A stretch of DNA of 64,000 bases, taken from the NCBI RefSeq assembly GCF_046115515.1, contig NZ_CP175953.1; one strand, written 5' to 3'. Both the position numbers and the translations under genes were made by a program. The stretch comes from Gracilimonas sp017641085. Lineage in GTDB: Bacteria > Bacteroidota > Rhodothermia > Balneolales > Balneolaceae. This document shows, in pieces, positions 43,848 through 53,635 of this stretch (position 1 is its first letter; each line of letters starts with the position of its first letter). Under the pieces are notes generated by a model. It had not been told where the DNA came from. It ran no database searches and saw nothing but the letters and a program-made list of their open reading frames with translations.

Positions 43848-46800
43848 TGATGCCCTCCCTGCTCAAAATAGTGACCCAATTGGCTGATCAACTCAGAATC
43901 TGGTCTATGGAAAAACACTCCGCTGCCGGGCTTGTCCTTATCAACACCTCGCAAAAAGAGATAGAGAACTCCACCAAAATGTTGCTCATAATCATAGTGT
44001 ACTACTCTTTTTCTAAGAAAACGATGAAGAGCCAGAGAATATATGTGATACTGTAAATCGTAGCCTGAATCTATGATTGCCTGAGAAAGGTTTTCAGAAG
44101 AATAGTCGGCCGGAGTATCTCCAAGATGGTTGGACTTATAATCCAGGATATAATACCTGTCTCCGGACCGAAAAATAAGATCGATAAACCCTTTTATAAA
44201 CCCGGAAGCCTGATCGATATCTGCCGAGCCGGGTTTCTCTCCCCTGATCATCTCCCAAATTTCAATTACCTGCAGGTTTTGGACAGGAAAATAGAACTCC
44301 ATCTCTTTTAGCACATCAGTATCGTTGAGGGTTGAAAGACTGACCGGCGGATTTCCCAGTTCCATAGCCAGGGTATCCTCTACCCATTGTTGAACGGGGG
44401 TTTTCCATATCTCCTCAAACCCATAGTAATTCAAATTATCAATGATTACCTGCTCAAGGTTCTTGGGAGAATTGAACGATATATCCTCGAAAATTTTGTG
44501 CAGAAAAGTACCCGCATTCGCCCCTCTCGGGAAGCCAAATTTATCGTGTGTAAGCGGGGCTTTGTTTTCGAATTGGTAGAATAACTCATCGTAATCATGA
44601 GCTGAGTCTGTATGACTCTTTCCCTCCATCAGGGATGAATAACTCAACATTTTCGGGTATCGATACATATCCTTTCTTCGGAACTGGGCCGACTTAAGAG
44701 TTGAAACAGTCTCAGATTTCTGATCTCGTTTAGCAGACTTACCACCTACCGGATCACGTACTTCAATATGATCGCACTTGTTAAGAATGGACAATAAAGA
44801 ATCAAAACTACGTGAATCTGATTCATTCTTGCCGTTTAGTATTGATGATAATGGGGATTGATCAATCTTCTTGTAATTGGGAATAAACACAAAGCTCGAA
44901 GCTACCGACCGTGTTAAGGCCACGTATGTAAGCCTGACTTCCTCTGCCATTTGCTGCTCAACTGTTAGCGCTTCATATTGCTCCCGCTCCGAATGAGAAA
45001 TCCCCTGACTGATATCAATATAATTGACTCCATCCCGGTGAAATTTCAATATGTCAGTCAATTTTACATCCGCCCCGGAATCCCACAAAAAAGGACATAG
45101 TACGATTGGGTACTGAAGTCCTTTGGAGGAGTGTATGGTTGAAATCTGAATGAGGTCTTCATCACTTTCCAGCCGCAATTGTTCATCGTCAGAGTCGGCG
45201 CTGCTTTTCTGCTGCTTTTGATGATACCATTTCAAAAGGGCTTTTCCCTGCACCCGCTGTTCTCTTTGAGCCTGGCCTAATAACTCGGACAGATGCATGA
45301 GGTTTGTAATTCTCCTCTCTGCGTCCTTAAATACCGATAGTCGCCCTAACACACCAAACTCCTGCAACAATCGCTCTAATGCCGCCTCAATGCCCTGATT
45401 ATCCCATATTTCTTTTAGTTGAACAAACTGTTGAATAATTTTTGCCCATTTCTGCTCATCTTGAAGTAAAGAGTAAATATCCCCGGCGGTATAGCCCAAC
45501 AACTCGGTCGATAGTGCAGCCCGAATTCCCTGCTCATTACTGATTTCTTGGGTGGATTTGAGCACAAGCAGTAATTCATCAGCTTCCCGGGTTAGAAATA
45601 CACTGGTTCGGGATTTTAACACACTTTTCAGCCCCTTTTCCCGCAGCATTTGTTGAATTTTCTCCCCCTGGAATCCCTTCCTGATTAAAATGGCGATGTC
45701 TTTCTCTTCTACTTCACGGCCATTCAAGGTGTATTCTCCGGATAACAACTCCTTCACTTCGTTACAAACAGCTGTATAAATGTCCTCCTCAAGTGTACCT
45801 TTAGAGGAATATTCATCTCCATCCAAGGTAATAGCCTGAAGTGGAGTTACTGCTCCTGCGGATTTTCTTTTTAAATATGGGCTATCTTCTTTTTGAGAAG
45901 GAAAATGGGCCGGTTTAAAGGAAAAACCATCTATCAAAAAAGGAGAAGCTGATTGCCCGAATAATTCGTTAACCCCTTCAATCATTCTGCTGTTAGACCT
46001 GTGATTCTCACTCAAAGTATAGGATTGTGCATCATCGGAATCTTTCTTGGCCTCCAGGTAGGTAAATATATCCGCCCCTCTGAACCCATAGATGGCCTGC
46101 TTGGGATCGCCAATCATAAACAATGCAGCATCCACCCGTTTGTAGTAAATCTGCTTGAAAATACTGTACTGTATAGGATCCGTATCCTGAAATTCATCCA
46201 CCAATGCCAGCGGATATTTTATACTTAACCGTTTAGCCAATTTACCGGAGGAATCAGCACTCAATCCTTTTTCAGCTAATTCGAGTAAGTCACTGTAGGT
46301 TAGCAGGTTGCTATTTTCTTTCTGTTTCTCAAAATCTGCTTTTATCTGACCTATTGACTCCTGTATAAATGCAATCTTCAGCATCTTTAACCGGTCCGCT
46401 ATTTCCATATACTCGTCTATGGCCCTGGATATATTGAGCTCCGGAATATCGGGGGCAGACTTTTTCCCTGAACGACTTATCTTTCTCCCAAATTTTTCAA
46501 GCCTGTCCGAATACCAAATCTTTGCATTGTCATTATTCAGCCATTCCCGGAGAATAAGCCAGTCACTTTCCTCTGTGCTTTTCCGGTAAATACCGCGGTT
46601 TAAATCATCTCCCCTGTAAATCTCCTCAAGAGCTTTCCCTTCGTCTTCCCAGAGTACTTGTACCTCTTCAAATTTCTCCCGTAGTCGGTCAACTAAACTA
46701 TATAATCTTTCTAAGTTATAATTAGCCGGTATAACCTCCGAATTTGGCTGATTCATAATTTCATCCACCACCGACTTCAGCTCATCCGGGCCGAAACCCT

Positions 46801-47335
46801 CATCTGTAAGGTAATCAAGCAGTAGCAAGTCATTAGAATCGGTTTCAGCCCCCCTGATAAATGACCTCCAGTAATCGTCCACGCAATCCTGGAGCACTTC
46901 TGATTGATCCGTTAGCAGCTCAAGGTTGGGGGGAACTCCAAACTGAAGGCTGTATTCTGTCAGTAAGCGGCTACAAAAGCCATGAATAGTAAAAACCGCT
47001 GCTTCATCAAACCTATCTATAGCTGATTTTAGCTTAGCTTCCGCATCATCATAGCCCTGGCTAATAAGATTTTCCAAAAACCCGTCATTACCGGCTTCAT
47101 TACTTTTAATTGCCTGTAGCGATTCCTTAAGACGACTTCTAAGCCTGAACTTCAATTCTGCGGTAGCAGCCTCTGTATAAGTCATAACCAGGATTTGGGA
47201 AGGCTCAAGTCCTTTCTCCAAAATAGCCCGCACGTACAATGAGGTAATGTTATAGGTCTTACCGGTACCCGCACTGGCCTCCACCAGGCTTATGCCTTTC
47301 AGAGGAGCTTCGAAAACAGCTAAAGGCTTACTCAT
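43844..47335 (-). CDS. recB: RecBCD enzyme subunit RecB
   Basis: The 1163-residue protein has the UvrD-like helicase motifs: LVEASAGTGKTYNITSLYV near the N terminus, VDEFQDTDPIQYSIF, IGDPKQAIYGFRGADIF and a late ISTIHSSKGLQYPIV. The C-terminal nuclease core includes GSADIDQASGFIKGFIDLI and YYILDYKSNHLG, the Asp-...-Asp-x-Lys nuclease motif. The start at 47335 overlaps the recC stop codon (ATGA); an upstream in-frame start would extend into recC. RecB is the 3'-5' helicase and nuclease that loads RecA after Chi recognition. Confidence 0.95.
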   Translation of the reverse strand: MSKPLAVFEAPLKGISLVEASAGTGKTYNITSLYVRAILEKGLEPSQILVMTYTEAATAELKFRLRSRLKESLQAIKSNEAGNDGFLENLISQGYDDAEAKLKSAIDRFDEAAVFTIHGFCSRLLTEYSLQFGVPPNLELLTDQSEVLQDCVDDYWRSFIRGAETDSNDLLLLDYLTDEGFGPDELKSVVDEIMNQPNSEVIPANYNLERLYSLVDRLREKFEEVQVLWEDEGKALEEIYRGDDLNRGIYRKSTEESDWLILREWLNNDNAKIWYSDRLEKFGRKISRSGKKSAPDIPELNISRAIDEYMEIADRLKMLKIAFIQESIGQIKADFEKQKENSNLLTYSDLLELAEKGLSADSSGKLAKRLSIKYPLALVDEFQDTDPIQYSIFKQIYYKRVDAALFMIGDPKQAIYGFRGADIFTYLEAKKDSDDAQSYTLSENHRSNSRMIEGVNELFGQSASPFLIDGFSFKPAHFPSQKEDSPYLKRKSAGAVTPLQAITLDGDEYSSKGTLEEDIYTAVCNEVKELLSGEYTLNGREVEEKDIAILIRKGFQGEKIQQMLREKGLKSVLKSRTSVFLTREADELLLVLKSTQEISNEQGIRAALSTELLGYTAGDIYSLLQDEQKWAKIIQQFVQLKEIWDNQGIEAALERLLQEFGVLGRLSVFKDAERRITNLMHLSELLGQAQREQRVQGKALLKWYHQKQQKSSADSDDEQLRLESDEDLIQISTIHSSKGLQYPIVLCPFLWDSGADVKLTDILKFHRDGVNYIDISQGISHSEREQYEALTVEQQMAEEVRLTYVALTRSVASSFVFIPNYKKIDQSPLSSILNGKNESDSRSFDSLLSILNKCDHIEVRDPVGGKSAKRDQKSETVSTLKSAQFRRKDMYRYPKMLSYSSLMEGKSHTDSAHDYDELFYQFENKAPLTHDKFGFPRGANAGTFLHKIFEDISFNSPKNLEQVIIDNLNYYGFEEIWKTPVQQWVEDTLAMELGNPPVSLSTLNDTDVLKEMEFYFPVQNLQVIEIWEMIRGEKPGSADIDQASGFIKGFIDLIFRSGDRYYILDYKSNHLGDTPADYSSENLSQAIIDSGYDLQYHIYSLALHRFLRKRVVHYDYEQHFGGVLYLFLRGVDKDKPGSGVFFHRPDSELISQLGHYFEQGGHQ

Positions 47336-50300
47336 ACCTCCTCCTCTCGTTGGGCTTGCAAGAATGGCTCCCAAAACTTTAGGGCGTTCTCTTTAAAAAT
47401 ACCCAATGCCATTGGATCATATCCCCGCCAAAGCAAAGCGTTGTAATAATCAGCTTCCTCGGCATATAATTTATGGGGGTTAACCTCCCATTTTGCCCGG
47501 GCTTTTTTAACAGCCTCCTCCGGATCTTTCCCATCTAAAACAGCATCTGCATAAGCTTTTGAGGATTGCGGAAAGAAAGCAGCTTTATGCAGAACCGGGT
47601 TGTTGGCAAAAAAGAACTCTACATACTCAGAAAGCGGGTTCGATTGAATATCAGATGACCGGATTTCAAGTACTTCTATATCCGCTCCATCCTTTGATAA
47701 GTAAAGGCTTCTATTCAGGTTGTAACCACTTTGAAGCAGCACAAGATGCTTCAGCCAGTGTTCCACCTCATGTTCGGCCCTGCGTTGCCCCACTCGATAG
47801 GAAACTAACAAATCGCCATACAATCCATGAATAGGGCCATATAATTGAATTCCGGCTACTTCAATAGAGATTTCTTCCGTGTGTTCACCCGCCTCTGTAT
47901 AGGATTTCAGATGCTTCAACAAATCTGCAACACTTTCCTTTTCACGATTAAAGACTTTATCTCCTTCCAAAGCCTCCGGAATCATTGCTGCAGCACTTGC
48001 GTACTTTCTAACCATGCCAACCGTCTCGTTCTTTTGCAGCATTTCAAAGAGTAAATGATCAAGCTTGTAGCGATCTAAGCTGTTTAACTTAAAAGACTCA
48101 CGGTCTGAAATTTCTTTGAATTTATTATAAGATGAAAGACTTAATTGATTCTGCAATATATATTTAGAGGGACTAATAAAAAAAGATATCAAGTCGGAAA
48201 GGTGTGTTTGTTCCTGCGGGTCTTTTTCTATTGAAGTAAGTTTTGGATCGATAAAAACCGGTTGACCTTCTCGCTTCCCCTTTTGCATTCGCTCAGAAAG
48301 CTGTCGATTTATATCCGAGTATGAATTCGGATTGTCTCCAACAAAGTATTGTTTGTTGAATGGGTGTAAACTATGCCTGATAATGCCTTCTTTCTGAGAC
48401 TCAAAGAATACATCCAGCAGCTGCTGCACCAAAATAGACGGAAGCCGGGTGGACTCAGAGTGTTGGTCTTGCCCCCGGTAACTAATATGAAGATGTTCCC
48501 GGGCAGCCTGAATGGTCTCAAGAAATAAATAAGTGTCATCCTCTTTCAGAATACGATCTGCGGGCTTGGGATCAGCATAAATAAGGTCAAATTCGGGACG
48601 AATGGCTTTTCTCGGAAATACACTTTCATTCATCCCCAATAAAGCTATAAAGCGGAAAGGCACGGAGCGGTATGGAATGTAAGAGCTGACGGTAACCCCC
48701 TGCCCAAATCGGCCCGAGGACGAATCATGATTCGACAGTTGACCAACCAGCCAATCTTTCAATAAGGTAAATGGAACTTCTTGGCTAAAGGTTGTAAAAG
48801 ATGCCTGTTCTTTCAGTTTATCAAGCATCTTCCGCAAGGTACCAGCCTGAAAGTTTTGGGTGTTTTCATCCCCGATAAAATCATCAATAAGCCGACGGGT
48901 AAATACAATCCATTCAACCGGAGTCTTCTGATTAGCTATTTTATCTGCGGCTGATCTCAATAAATGTATAAAGTGAGCAAGCCGGGCCGAAAGCATTGCA
49001 TCATCCGATGAGGAAATACGATCATATGGAACCATTTGCTGATATACATTCAAAGTTTCCGGCTCCATACTAAACCCTGATAATAGCTGATTTACTCCCT
49101 TCTTCCAGCTATACCGGGTATTAAAGTCATTCCCTACTCCCTGGTAAATACGATTCTCCAGCACCCAACCTTCTATCAGTTCCAAATCTGCATCAGAAAA
49201 AGAAAATTTAGCTTTAACAGGTTCGTTATTTAGCAGCTGGAGTACGGCACTGGCTTTAAATGGAGACGACAAAAGCTCCAGCACTTCACTAAGCGTGTGC
49301 TCTGAAGAATGATAATTCCGGCCCGATAATTTCGAAACAGGAACTGCAGGTTCTCCCACATCACTGGTAAAAACCGTCTCTATCATACCGGAATAAGCCT
49401 CCACATCCGGAATCATGACTAATACATCGCTAAGCCTGCTTTGAGGGTTATTATCCAGATACCGAAGCACCTCATCTTTAAGCACCTGTACTTCGCGACG
49501 TATGTTATGACAAGAATGTACTTTGAACGACGGAAAGGAGACTTCCTCACCGTTTTCCGGACCATTAGTCTCTGTGGGAACTTCATTTTTATCCAATATT
49601 TCATGTAGCAGCTGTAGTTGTTCTTGAGTGGATCTCCCCCAATCATCCAGCAAAAGTTTCAGATCCTCATTTGAATGATCATCAGCCTTTTCCGAAGAGA
49701 AAAAATGAACGTCGTGCTTTTTCCCAATACGGCTTATGATCTCCATAAACGGCTTTGACAAGTGGGATAAACCAAATACGTACACATTCCCGGGTATTCC
49801 ACTCCAAAGCTCATGATTGGCATCATCCAGCCATTCTACCAGTTCTGAATAGGCTTGAGACCTGCTCGGTAAATGCTCAATATTTTCGGTTGAGGTCCAC
49901 TGTTCATTTAATGCATTCCAAATAGATAGCTGCCAGCGCTCATTCGGATCTTTCGTAACCAATTGCCGTTGTAGCCAGCTTTCCATCATTTCCGGTCGAT
50001 ACACCTGATACTGATCAAATATATCGGCGAGCTGTCCGCACAGTTGAAATCTCTTTTTTGAAGTGTCAGAGCCAGAATCGTAAAAAGGTATTTGATCCAA
50101 AAGGTTTTTGTTGGATGAAAGCAGTTCAAAGAGAGCCCAATGCATTGAATTTAAGTCGGCAGGTAAAACCTGGGGAATTTCGTCCTTTTGTAGCCGGTAA
50201 AGCATCCACAAAAACTCAGAAGGAAAAATGAACCGAATGTTTCCGGCTATACCCTGCTCTTCCGCTATTTTAAGCGACAGCCACTCCTTAATTTCATTGT

Positions 50301-50412
50301 TTTGAACAATAACCCAGGGCTTAGAGAAAGGATTTTGGCTATCCGGTTTTATGATCCCGGAAAAATGACGTGCAAGCGTTTGTTGTGATTGTGAATGATA
50401 AGTTTTGAACAT
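47332..50412 (-). CDS. recC: RecBCD enzyme subunit RecC
   Basis: The start at 50412 gives MFKTYHSQSQQTL, matching the MF-x-x-YHSN beginning of RecC; a GTG 21 bases upstream would add seven residues. The 1026-residue protein shows a nuclease-dead Cas4-like/helicase-like organisation with LSDVLVMIPDVEAYSGMI and the late RFIALLGMNESVFPR segment. RecC scans for Chi in E. coli. Its stop overlaps recB. It lies 56 bases downstream of the small DNA-binding protein gene, so parA, that gene and recCBD might be one transcript. Confidence 0.93.
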   Translation of the reverse strand: MFKTYHSQSQQTLARHFSGIIKPDSQNPFSKPWVIVQNNEIKEWLSLKIAEEQGIAGNIRFIFPSEFLWMLYRLQKDEIPQVLPADLNSMHWALFELLSSNKNLLDQIPFYDSGSDTSKKRFQLCGQLADIFDQYQVYRPEMMESWLQRQLVTKDPNERWQLSIWNALNEQWTSTENIEHLPSRSQAYSELVEWLDDANHELWSGIPGNVYVFGLSHLSKPFMEIISRIGKKHDVHFFSSEKADDHSNEDLKLLLDDWGRSTQEQLQLLHEILDKNEVPTETNGPENGEEVSFPSFKVHSCHNIRREVQVLKDEVLRYLDNNPQSRLSDVLVMIPDVEAYSGMIETVFTSDVGEPAVPVSKLSGRNYHSSEHTLSEVLELLSSPFKASAVLQLLNNEPVKAKFSFSDADLELIEGWVLENRIYQGVGNDFNTRYSWKKGVNQLLSGFSMEPETLNVYQQMVPYDRISSSDDAMLSARLAHFIHLLRSAADKIANQKTPVEWIVFTRRLIDDFIGDENTQNFQAGTLRKMLDKLKEQASFTTFSQEVPFTLLKDWLVGQLSNHDSSSGRFGQGVTVSSYIPYRSVPFRFIALLGMNESVFPRKAIRPEFDLIYADPKPADRILKEDDTYLFLETIQAAREHLHISYRGQDQHSESTRLPSILVQQLLDVFFESQKEGIIRHSLHPFNKQYFVGDNPNSYSDINRQLSERMQKGKREGQPVFIDPKLTSIEKDPQEQTHLSDLISFFISPSKYILQNQLSLSSYNKFKEISDRESFKLNSLDRYKLDHLLFEMLQKNETVGMVRKYASAAAMIPEALEGDKVFNREKESVADLLKHLKSYTEAGEHTEEISIEVAGIQLYGPIHGLYGDLLVSYRVGQRRAEHEVEHWLKHLVLLQSGYNLNRSLYLSKDGADIEVLEIRSSDIQSNPLSEYVEFFFANNPVLHKAAFFPQSSKAYADAVLDGKDPEEAVKKARAKWEVNPHKLYAEEADYYNALLWRGYDPMALGIFKENALKFWEPFLQAQREEEV

Positions 50413-50468
50413 AGTGCCTTGTATCTGGGGCACATAATAAGAAAACCCCCGGGGATATAAAGCCGAAA

Positions 50469-50756
50469 TTATCTATTGATGAGATCTCTTATTGAACTTT
50501 TCAGAATGGCATTAACTACGGCTGAGTAAGAAGTTTCTTTCTTATCCGCTATCATTTTTACGCTTTCTACAACAGGCTCTTCCAGGTAATAACTGGCTGT
50601 AATTTTGTTCACCCTGGAACCAGAAGATTGCTCTTCATTAGATACTTCCTGATTGTTCTCACCCTGAGAATCAGAAGGAGTAATAAAGTCAAAAGAAGCA
50701 TGTCTCCGCGTGCTGTATGCCAGCGGATTATGCCCAAGGCTCTTTTTCTTACTCAT
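50469..50756 (-). CDS. Small ribbon-helix-helix-like partner of ParA
   Basis: This 95-residue protein has a disordered, polar N-terminal half and a C-terminal segment (about 52-95) of alternating strand and two helices (KITASYYLEEPVVESVKMIA, then AVVNAILKSSIRDL), as in a ribbon-helix-helix DNA-binding protein. It starts three bases after the parA stop. Small RHH partners of ParA bind centromere-like DNA and repress the par operon in plasmids and some chromosomes; the role here is inferred from context. Confidence 0.7.
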   Translation of the reverse strand: MSKKKSLGHNPLAYSTRRHASFDFITPSDSQGENNQEVSNEEQSSGSRVNKITASYYLEEPVVESVKMIADKKETSYSAVVNAILKSSIRDLINR

Positions 50757-50759
50757 TGT

Positions 50760-51518
50760 TTATTGGCCGTTTTTTATTTCTTTGGCTAATGCAAAGTAAT
50801 CTTGTGCCCCTGCACTGTTACCATCGTATTCAAATATCGTTTTGTGGTGACTTGGCGCCTCTGCCAGGGCCACATTGTCACGGATGATAGTCTTAAACAC
50901 TTTTGGACCAAAATAGTCCTTAATGTGTCCAACAACCTCTTTATTCAGGTTCTTTCGACTATCATACAGGGTGCAGATTATACCCCCTACCTCAAGCTGA
51001 TTGTTCAATCTCTGCTGAACCACTTTCACCAAATCTAGCAACTTGGATAAGCCGTGCAATGCCAGATATTCTGACTGTAGCACAATAAAAATATCTTTAA
51101 CTGCGGTAAAAGCATTCAGGGTAAGCAACCCTAAGTTTGGCGGGCAGTCAATCAATACATAGTCGTAATCATAATCTTCCTCAAGCTGTTTCATCACATC
51201 CTTAAGTAAACTTTCCCTGGCCGGTTCACTGGCTAATTCCAGCTCTGCACCGGAAAGCTCAAGAGATGATGGGATGAAATCAAAGCCATTATGCTCAATG
51301 ATGATATCGTCAACATTGGCCCCCCCACGTAAAGCATGGTATATGGTTTTTTCGAGCCGGTGTGAATGGGTTCTTAAGGAATAGGTTAAATTTGCCTGAG
51401 GGTCGAGATCTATGAGAAGTACTTTTTTGCCAAGTTTTGCGAGTCCTGCCCCAAGATTAATCGTTGTGGTTGTTTTACCAACTCCGCCCTTCTGATTTGT
51501 TAATGCGATTGTTTTCAT
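50760..51518 (-). CDS. parA: ParA-family partition ATPase
   Basis: This 252-residue protein shows the deviant Walker A motif NQKGGVGKTTTTINLG near the N terminus, Walker A' LLIDLDPQANLT and VLIDCPPNLG. It lacks an N-terminal DNA-binding extension, as in Soj-type proteins. It binds DNA with ATP and positions cargo through a partner, here probably the small RHH-like protein downstream. The upstream 182-bp region is divergent from the thioesterase gene. Confidence 0.92.
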   Translation of the reverse strand: MKTIALTNQKGGVGKTTTTINLGAGLAKLGKKVLLIDLDPQANLTYSLRTHSHRLEKTIYHALRGGANVDDIIIEHNGFDFIPSSLELSGAELELASEPARESLLKDVMKQLEEDYDYDYVLIDCPPNLGLLTLNAFTAVKDIFIVLQSEYLALHGLSKLLDLVKVVQQRLNNQLEVGGIICTLYDSRKNLNKEVVGHIKDYFGPKVFKTIIRDNVALAEAPSHHKTIFEYDGNSAGAQDYFALAKEIKNGQ

Positions 51519-51700
51519 GGTGATTCTAAGCCGTAATCAATTCTTTTTACTTAGAGAGTAATCTTGTGCCCTTTTGTTACAATAATATTAGTTCTTCGGA
51601 TTGTCCAATAGAACTTTTTAATTCTTGATGACCAAAAGAGATTATTTCATTTCTTCAATATGCTGTATCTTCAAATGTAGCAATAAAGAACGAAGATATA

Positions 51701-52072
51701 ATGAGATTTTTTAGCCGAAAGTTGATCAAGCCCCAGGACCTGAACGCACATGGAACCCTTTTTGGAGGTTCTGTTTTAAGTTGGGTTGATGAAGAAGCCG
51801 CCATATATGTACTGTGCCAGCTGGGTAAAAGTAACATTGTGACCAAATATATGTCTGAAATCAACTTTGTCAATTCCGCAAAGTTGGGCGAAGTTATTGA
51901 GATTGGCATGGAAACTGTTAAATTCGGACGTACTTCCATTACCGTTAAGTGTGTGGTACGAAATAAATTCAGCAAAGAAACCATTATCAGCATTGATAAA
52001 ATTGTATTTGTTCATCTTGATGAATTTGGGAAACCATCGCCCCATCATATCGAAGAACCTGTTAACGAATAA
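51701..52072 (+). CDS. Acyl-CoA thioesterase (hotdog fold)
   Basis: This 123-residue protein fits the YciA/Acot hotdog family: DLNAHGTLFGGSVLSWVDEEAA with the conserved Asn and Gly-Gly near residues 15-25, then IVTKYMSEINFVNSAKLGE. The usual catalytic Asp is represented in the WVDEEA helix. It cleaves acyl-CoA; its substrate is unknown. Confidence 0.88.
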   Translation: MRFFSRKLIKPQDLNAHGTLFGGSVLSWVDEEAAIYVLCQLGKSNIVTKYMSEINFVNSAKLGEVIEIGMETVKFGRTSITVKCVVRNKFSKETIISIDKIVFVHLDEFGKPSPHHIEEPVNE

Positions 52073-52080
52073 CTCCGACC

Positions 52081-52428
52081 TTGAGTAGCAATAATAAATT
52101 AGTTGATTTTTCGGGCCTGTCTGATATGCTCTATGGAGAGGAAAAGTATATCAAGGAATTTGCAGAAGCCGCCATTTCTTCCTTCAGCGAGTTCTCAGAG
52201 AACTATAAAAAGTTTTTACTGGCACGGGATGAAACTAATTTTAGAAAAGCGGGACACAAAATTAAGCCGGTAACTCAAATGCTTGGTCTCGAACAAATAC
52301 TTGAGGAATATGAGCATGCAAAAACACTCATCTGGGATGAAAAACCCCAGAACGAATTAGAAACTTCAGCTGATAAAGTTCAGCACATCTGCTCGGAAGT
52401 CATTAAAGAATTAGAAGAAGAAACTTAG
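52081..52428 (+). CDS. Stand-alone histidine phosphotransfer (HPt) protein
   Basis: This 115-residue all-helical protein contains AGHKIKPVTQMLGL near residues 57-70, which matches the HPt consensus A-H-x-L-K-G-x-x-x-x-L-G with His59 as the phospho-acceptor. The start is probably TTG at 52081, since an in-frame TAA lies five codons upstream and the next ATG is at codon 16. It ends nine bases before galE. It could relay phosphate for the hybrid kinases in the window, but its partner is unknown. Confidence 0.75.
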   Translation: MSSNNKLVDFSGLSDMLYGEEKYIKEFAEAAISSFSEFSENYKKFLLARDETNFRKAGHKIKPVTQMLGLEQILEEYEHAKTLIWDEKPQNELETSADKVQHICSEVIKELEEET

Positions 52429-52437
52429 GCTATTTTC

Positions 52438-53448
52438 ATGAATGTATTGGTAACAGGGGGAGCCGGCTATATTGGAAGTCATACGGTTCTGGAATTGTTA
52501 AATGAGGGACACCAGGTCATCGTGGTTGACAATCTTTCAAACAGCAGCGAAGAAGCGCTTAAAAGAGTTAAAGACATTACAGGGAAACAACTCACGTTCT
52601 ATAAAGAAGATCTTCTAAACAAAAACGCTCTGGATAAGATTTTCTCGGACCATGAGATAGACTCAGTGATTCACTTTGCAGGATATAAAGCTGTTGGTGA
52701 ATCTGTAGAGAAGCCGCTGATGTATTATGACAATAACATTACCAGCACTCTCTATTTGTGCGAATTGATGAATAAGCATGGGGTCAAAAACATTGTTTTC
52801 TCTTCTTCTGCTACGGTTTACGGGGATCCACATGAAGTCCCTATTACTGAAGACTTCCCCCTTTCGGCAACCAACCCCTATGGGCGTACCAAATTATTTA
52901 TTGAATACATTCTCAAAGACCTTCACCTTGCTGATGAGTCATGGAACATTGCTCTGCTTCGTTATTTTAACCCGGTAGGAGCGCACAAAAGCGGTTTAAT
53001 CGGTGAAGACCCCAATGATATTCCCAACAACCTGATGCCTTTTGTGTCTCAGGTTGCGGTAGGCAAATTAGAGCAGCTTTCTGTTTTCGGTGATGATTAC
53101 CCTACTCCGGACGGAACGGGTGTTCGGGATTACATCCACGTAGTAGATTTAGCCATCGGTCATTTAAAAGCCCTGGAAAAACTGACTTCTGATCCCGGCC
53201 TGGTTATTTATAACCTGGGCACCGGGAAAGGAACCAGTGTTTTAGAAATGGTAAAAGCCTTTGAAAAAGCATCCGGCAAGGAAGTTCCCTATAAAATCAC
53301 CCCACGCCGGCCCGGCGATATCGCTGCTTGCTATGCTGATCCTTCCAAAGCCGAAGATGAACTTGGCTGGACAGCTGAACGAGGAATTGAAGAAATGTGC
53401 AGAGATGCCTGGAAATGGCAATCAGAGAATCCTAACGGCTACAAATAA
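52438..53448 (+). CDS. galE: UDP-glucose 4-epimerase
   Basis: The 336-residue enzyme has the NAD-binding GGAGYIG motif (7-13), SSSATVYG (Ser124) and YGRTK (Tyr148, Lys152), plus NLGTGKGTSV near the end. GalE interconverts UDP-glucose and UDP-galactose, or GalNAc forms in some members, and so could feed the Pel-like polysaccharide. Both ends agree with family length. Confidence 0.96.
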   Translation: MNVLVTGGAGYIGSHTVLELLNEGHQVIVVDNLSNSSEEALKRVKDITGKQLTFYKEDLLNKNALDKIFSDHEIDSVIHFAGYKAVGESVEKPLMYYDNNITSTLYLCELMNKHGVKNIVFSSSATVYGDPHEVPITEDFPLSATNPYGRTKLFIEYILKDLHLADESWNIALLRYFNPVGAHKSGLIGEDPNDIPNNLMPFVSQVAVGKLEQLSVFGDDYPTPDGTGVRDYIHVVDLAIGHLKALEKLTSDPGLVIYNLGTGKGTSVLEMVKAFEKASGKEVPYKITPRRPGDIAACYADPSKAEDELGWTAERGIEEMCRDAWKWQSENPNGYK

Positions 53449-53508
53449 AAAGTAAAACTGCTTTGTTATTTAGTAGTTACTACCCTTATCTTTGAAGTCT
53501 TCAAAAAA

Positions 53509-53593
53509 GCCAAAGTGGCGGAATTGGTAGACGCGCGCGACTCAAAATCGCGTTCCTCCGGGAGTGAGGGTTCGAGTCCCTCCTTTGGTACCA
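53509..53593 (+). tRNA. tRNA-Leu(CAA)
   Basis: An 85-nt sequence folds as a class II tRNA: acceptor arms GCCAAAG and CTTTGGT, anticodon stem CGCGA/TCGCG with loop CTCAAAA (anticodon CAA), a long variable arm, T loop TTCGAGT and encoded CCA at 53591-53593. The first acceptor pair is G-T. A GIY-YIG gene and a second copy of its 3' part follow. Confidence 0.95.
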
Positions 53594-53624
53594 TCAAAGC
53601 CTTGCAGATTTCTGTAAGGCTTTT
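53569..53624 (+). repeat. Left copy of a 56-bp direct repeat (tRNA T-arm to terminator)
   Basis: Bases 53569-53624 are identical to 53930-53985 (spacing 361). The repeat covers the 3' part of tRNA-Leu from the T stem through CCA and the terminator stem. It brackets the GIY-YIG gene. Confidence 0.95.
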
Positions 53625-53627
53625 TTT
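53596..53627 (+). terminator. Terminator of the tRNA-Leu gene
   Basis: A near-perfect 12-base stem (53596-53607 with 53612-53623, four-base loop) runs into T7 at 53621-53627. A second copy of this hairpin is at 53957-53985, as part of the direct repeat. Confidence 0.9.
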
Positions 53628-53635
53628 ATTGCCAG

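Noticed and set aside
50430..50468. CCCCGGGG palindrome between the RHH-like gene and recC as a terminator
   Set aside because: The arms have no loop, so it cannot form a normal hairpin, and the T run after it is interrupted.
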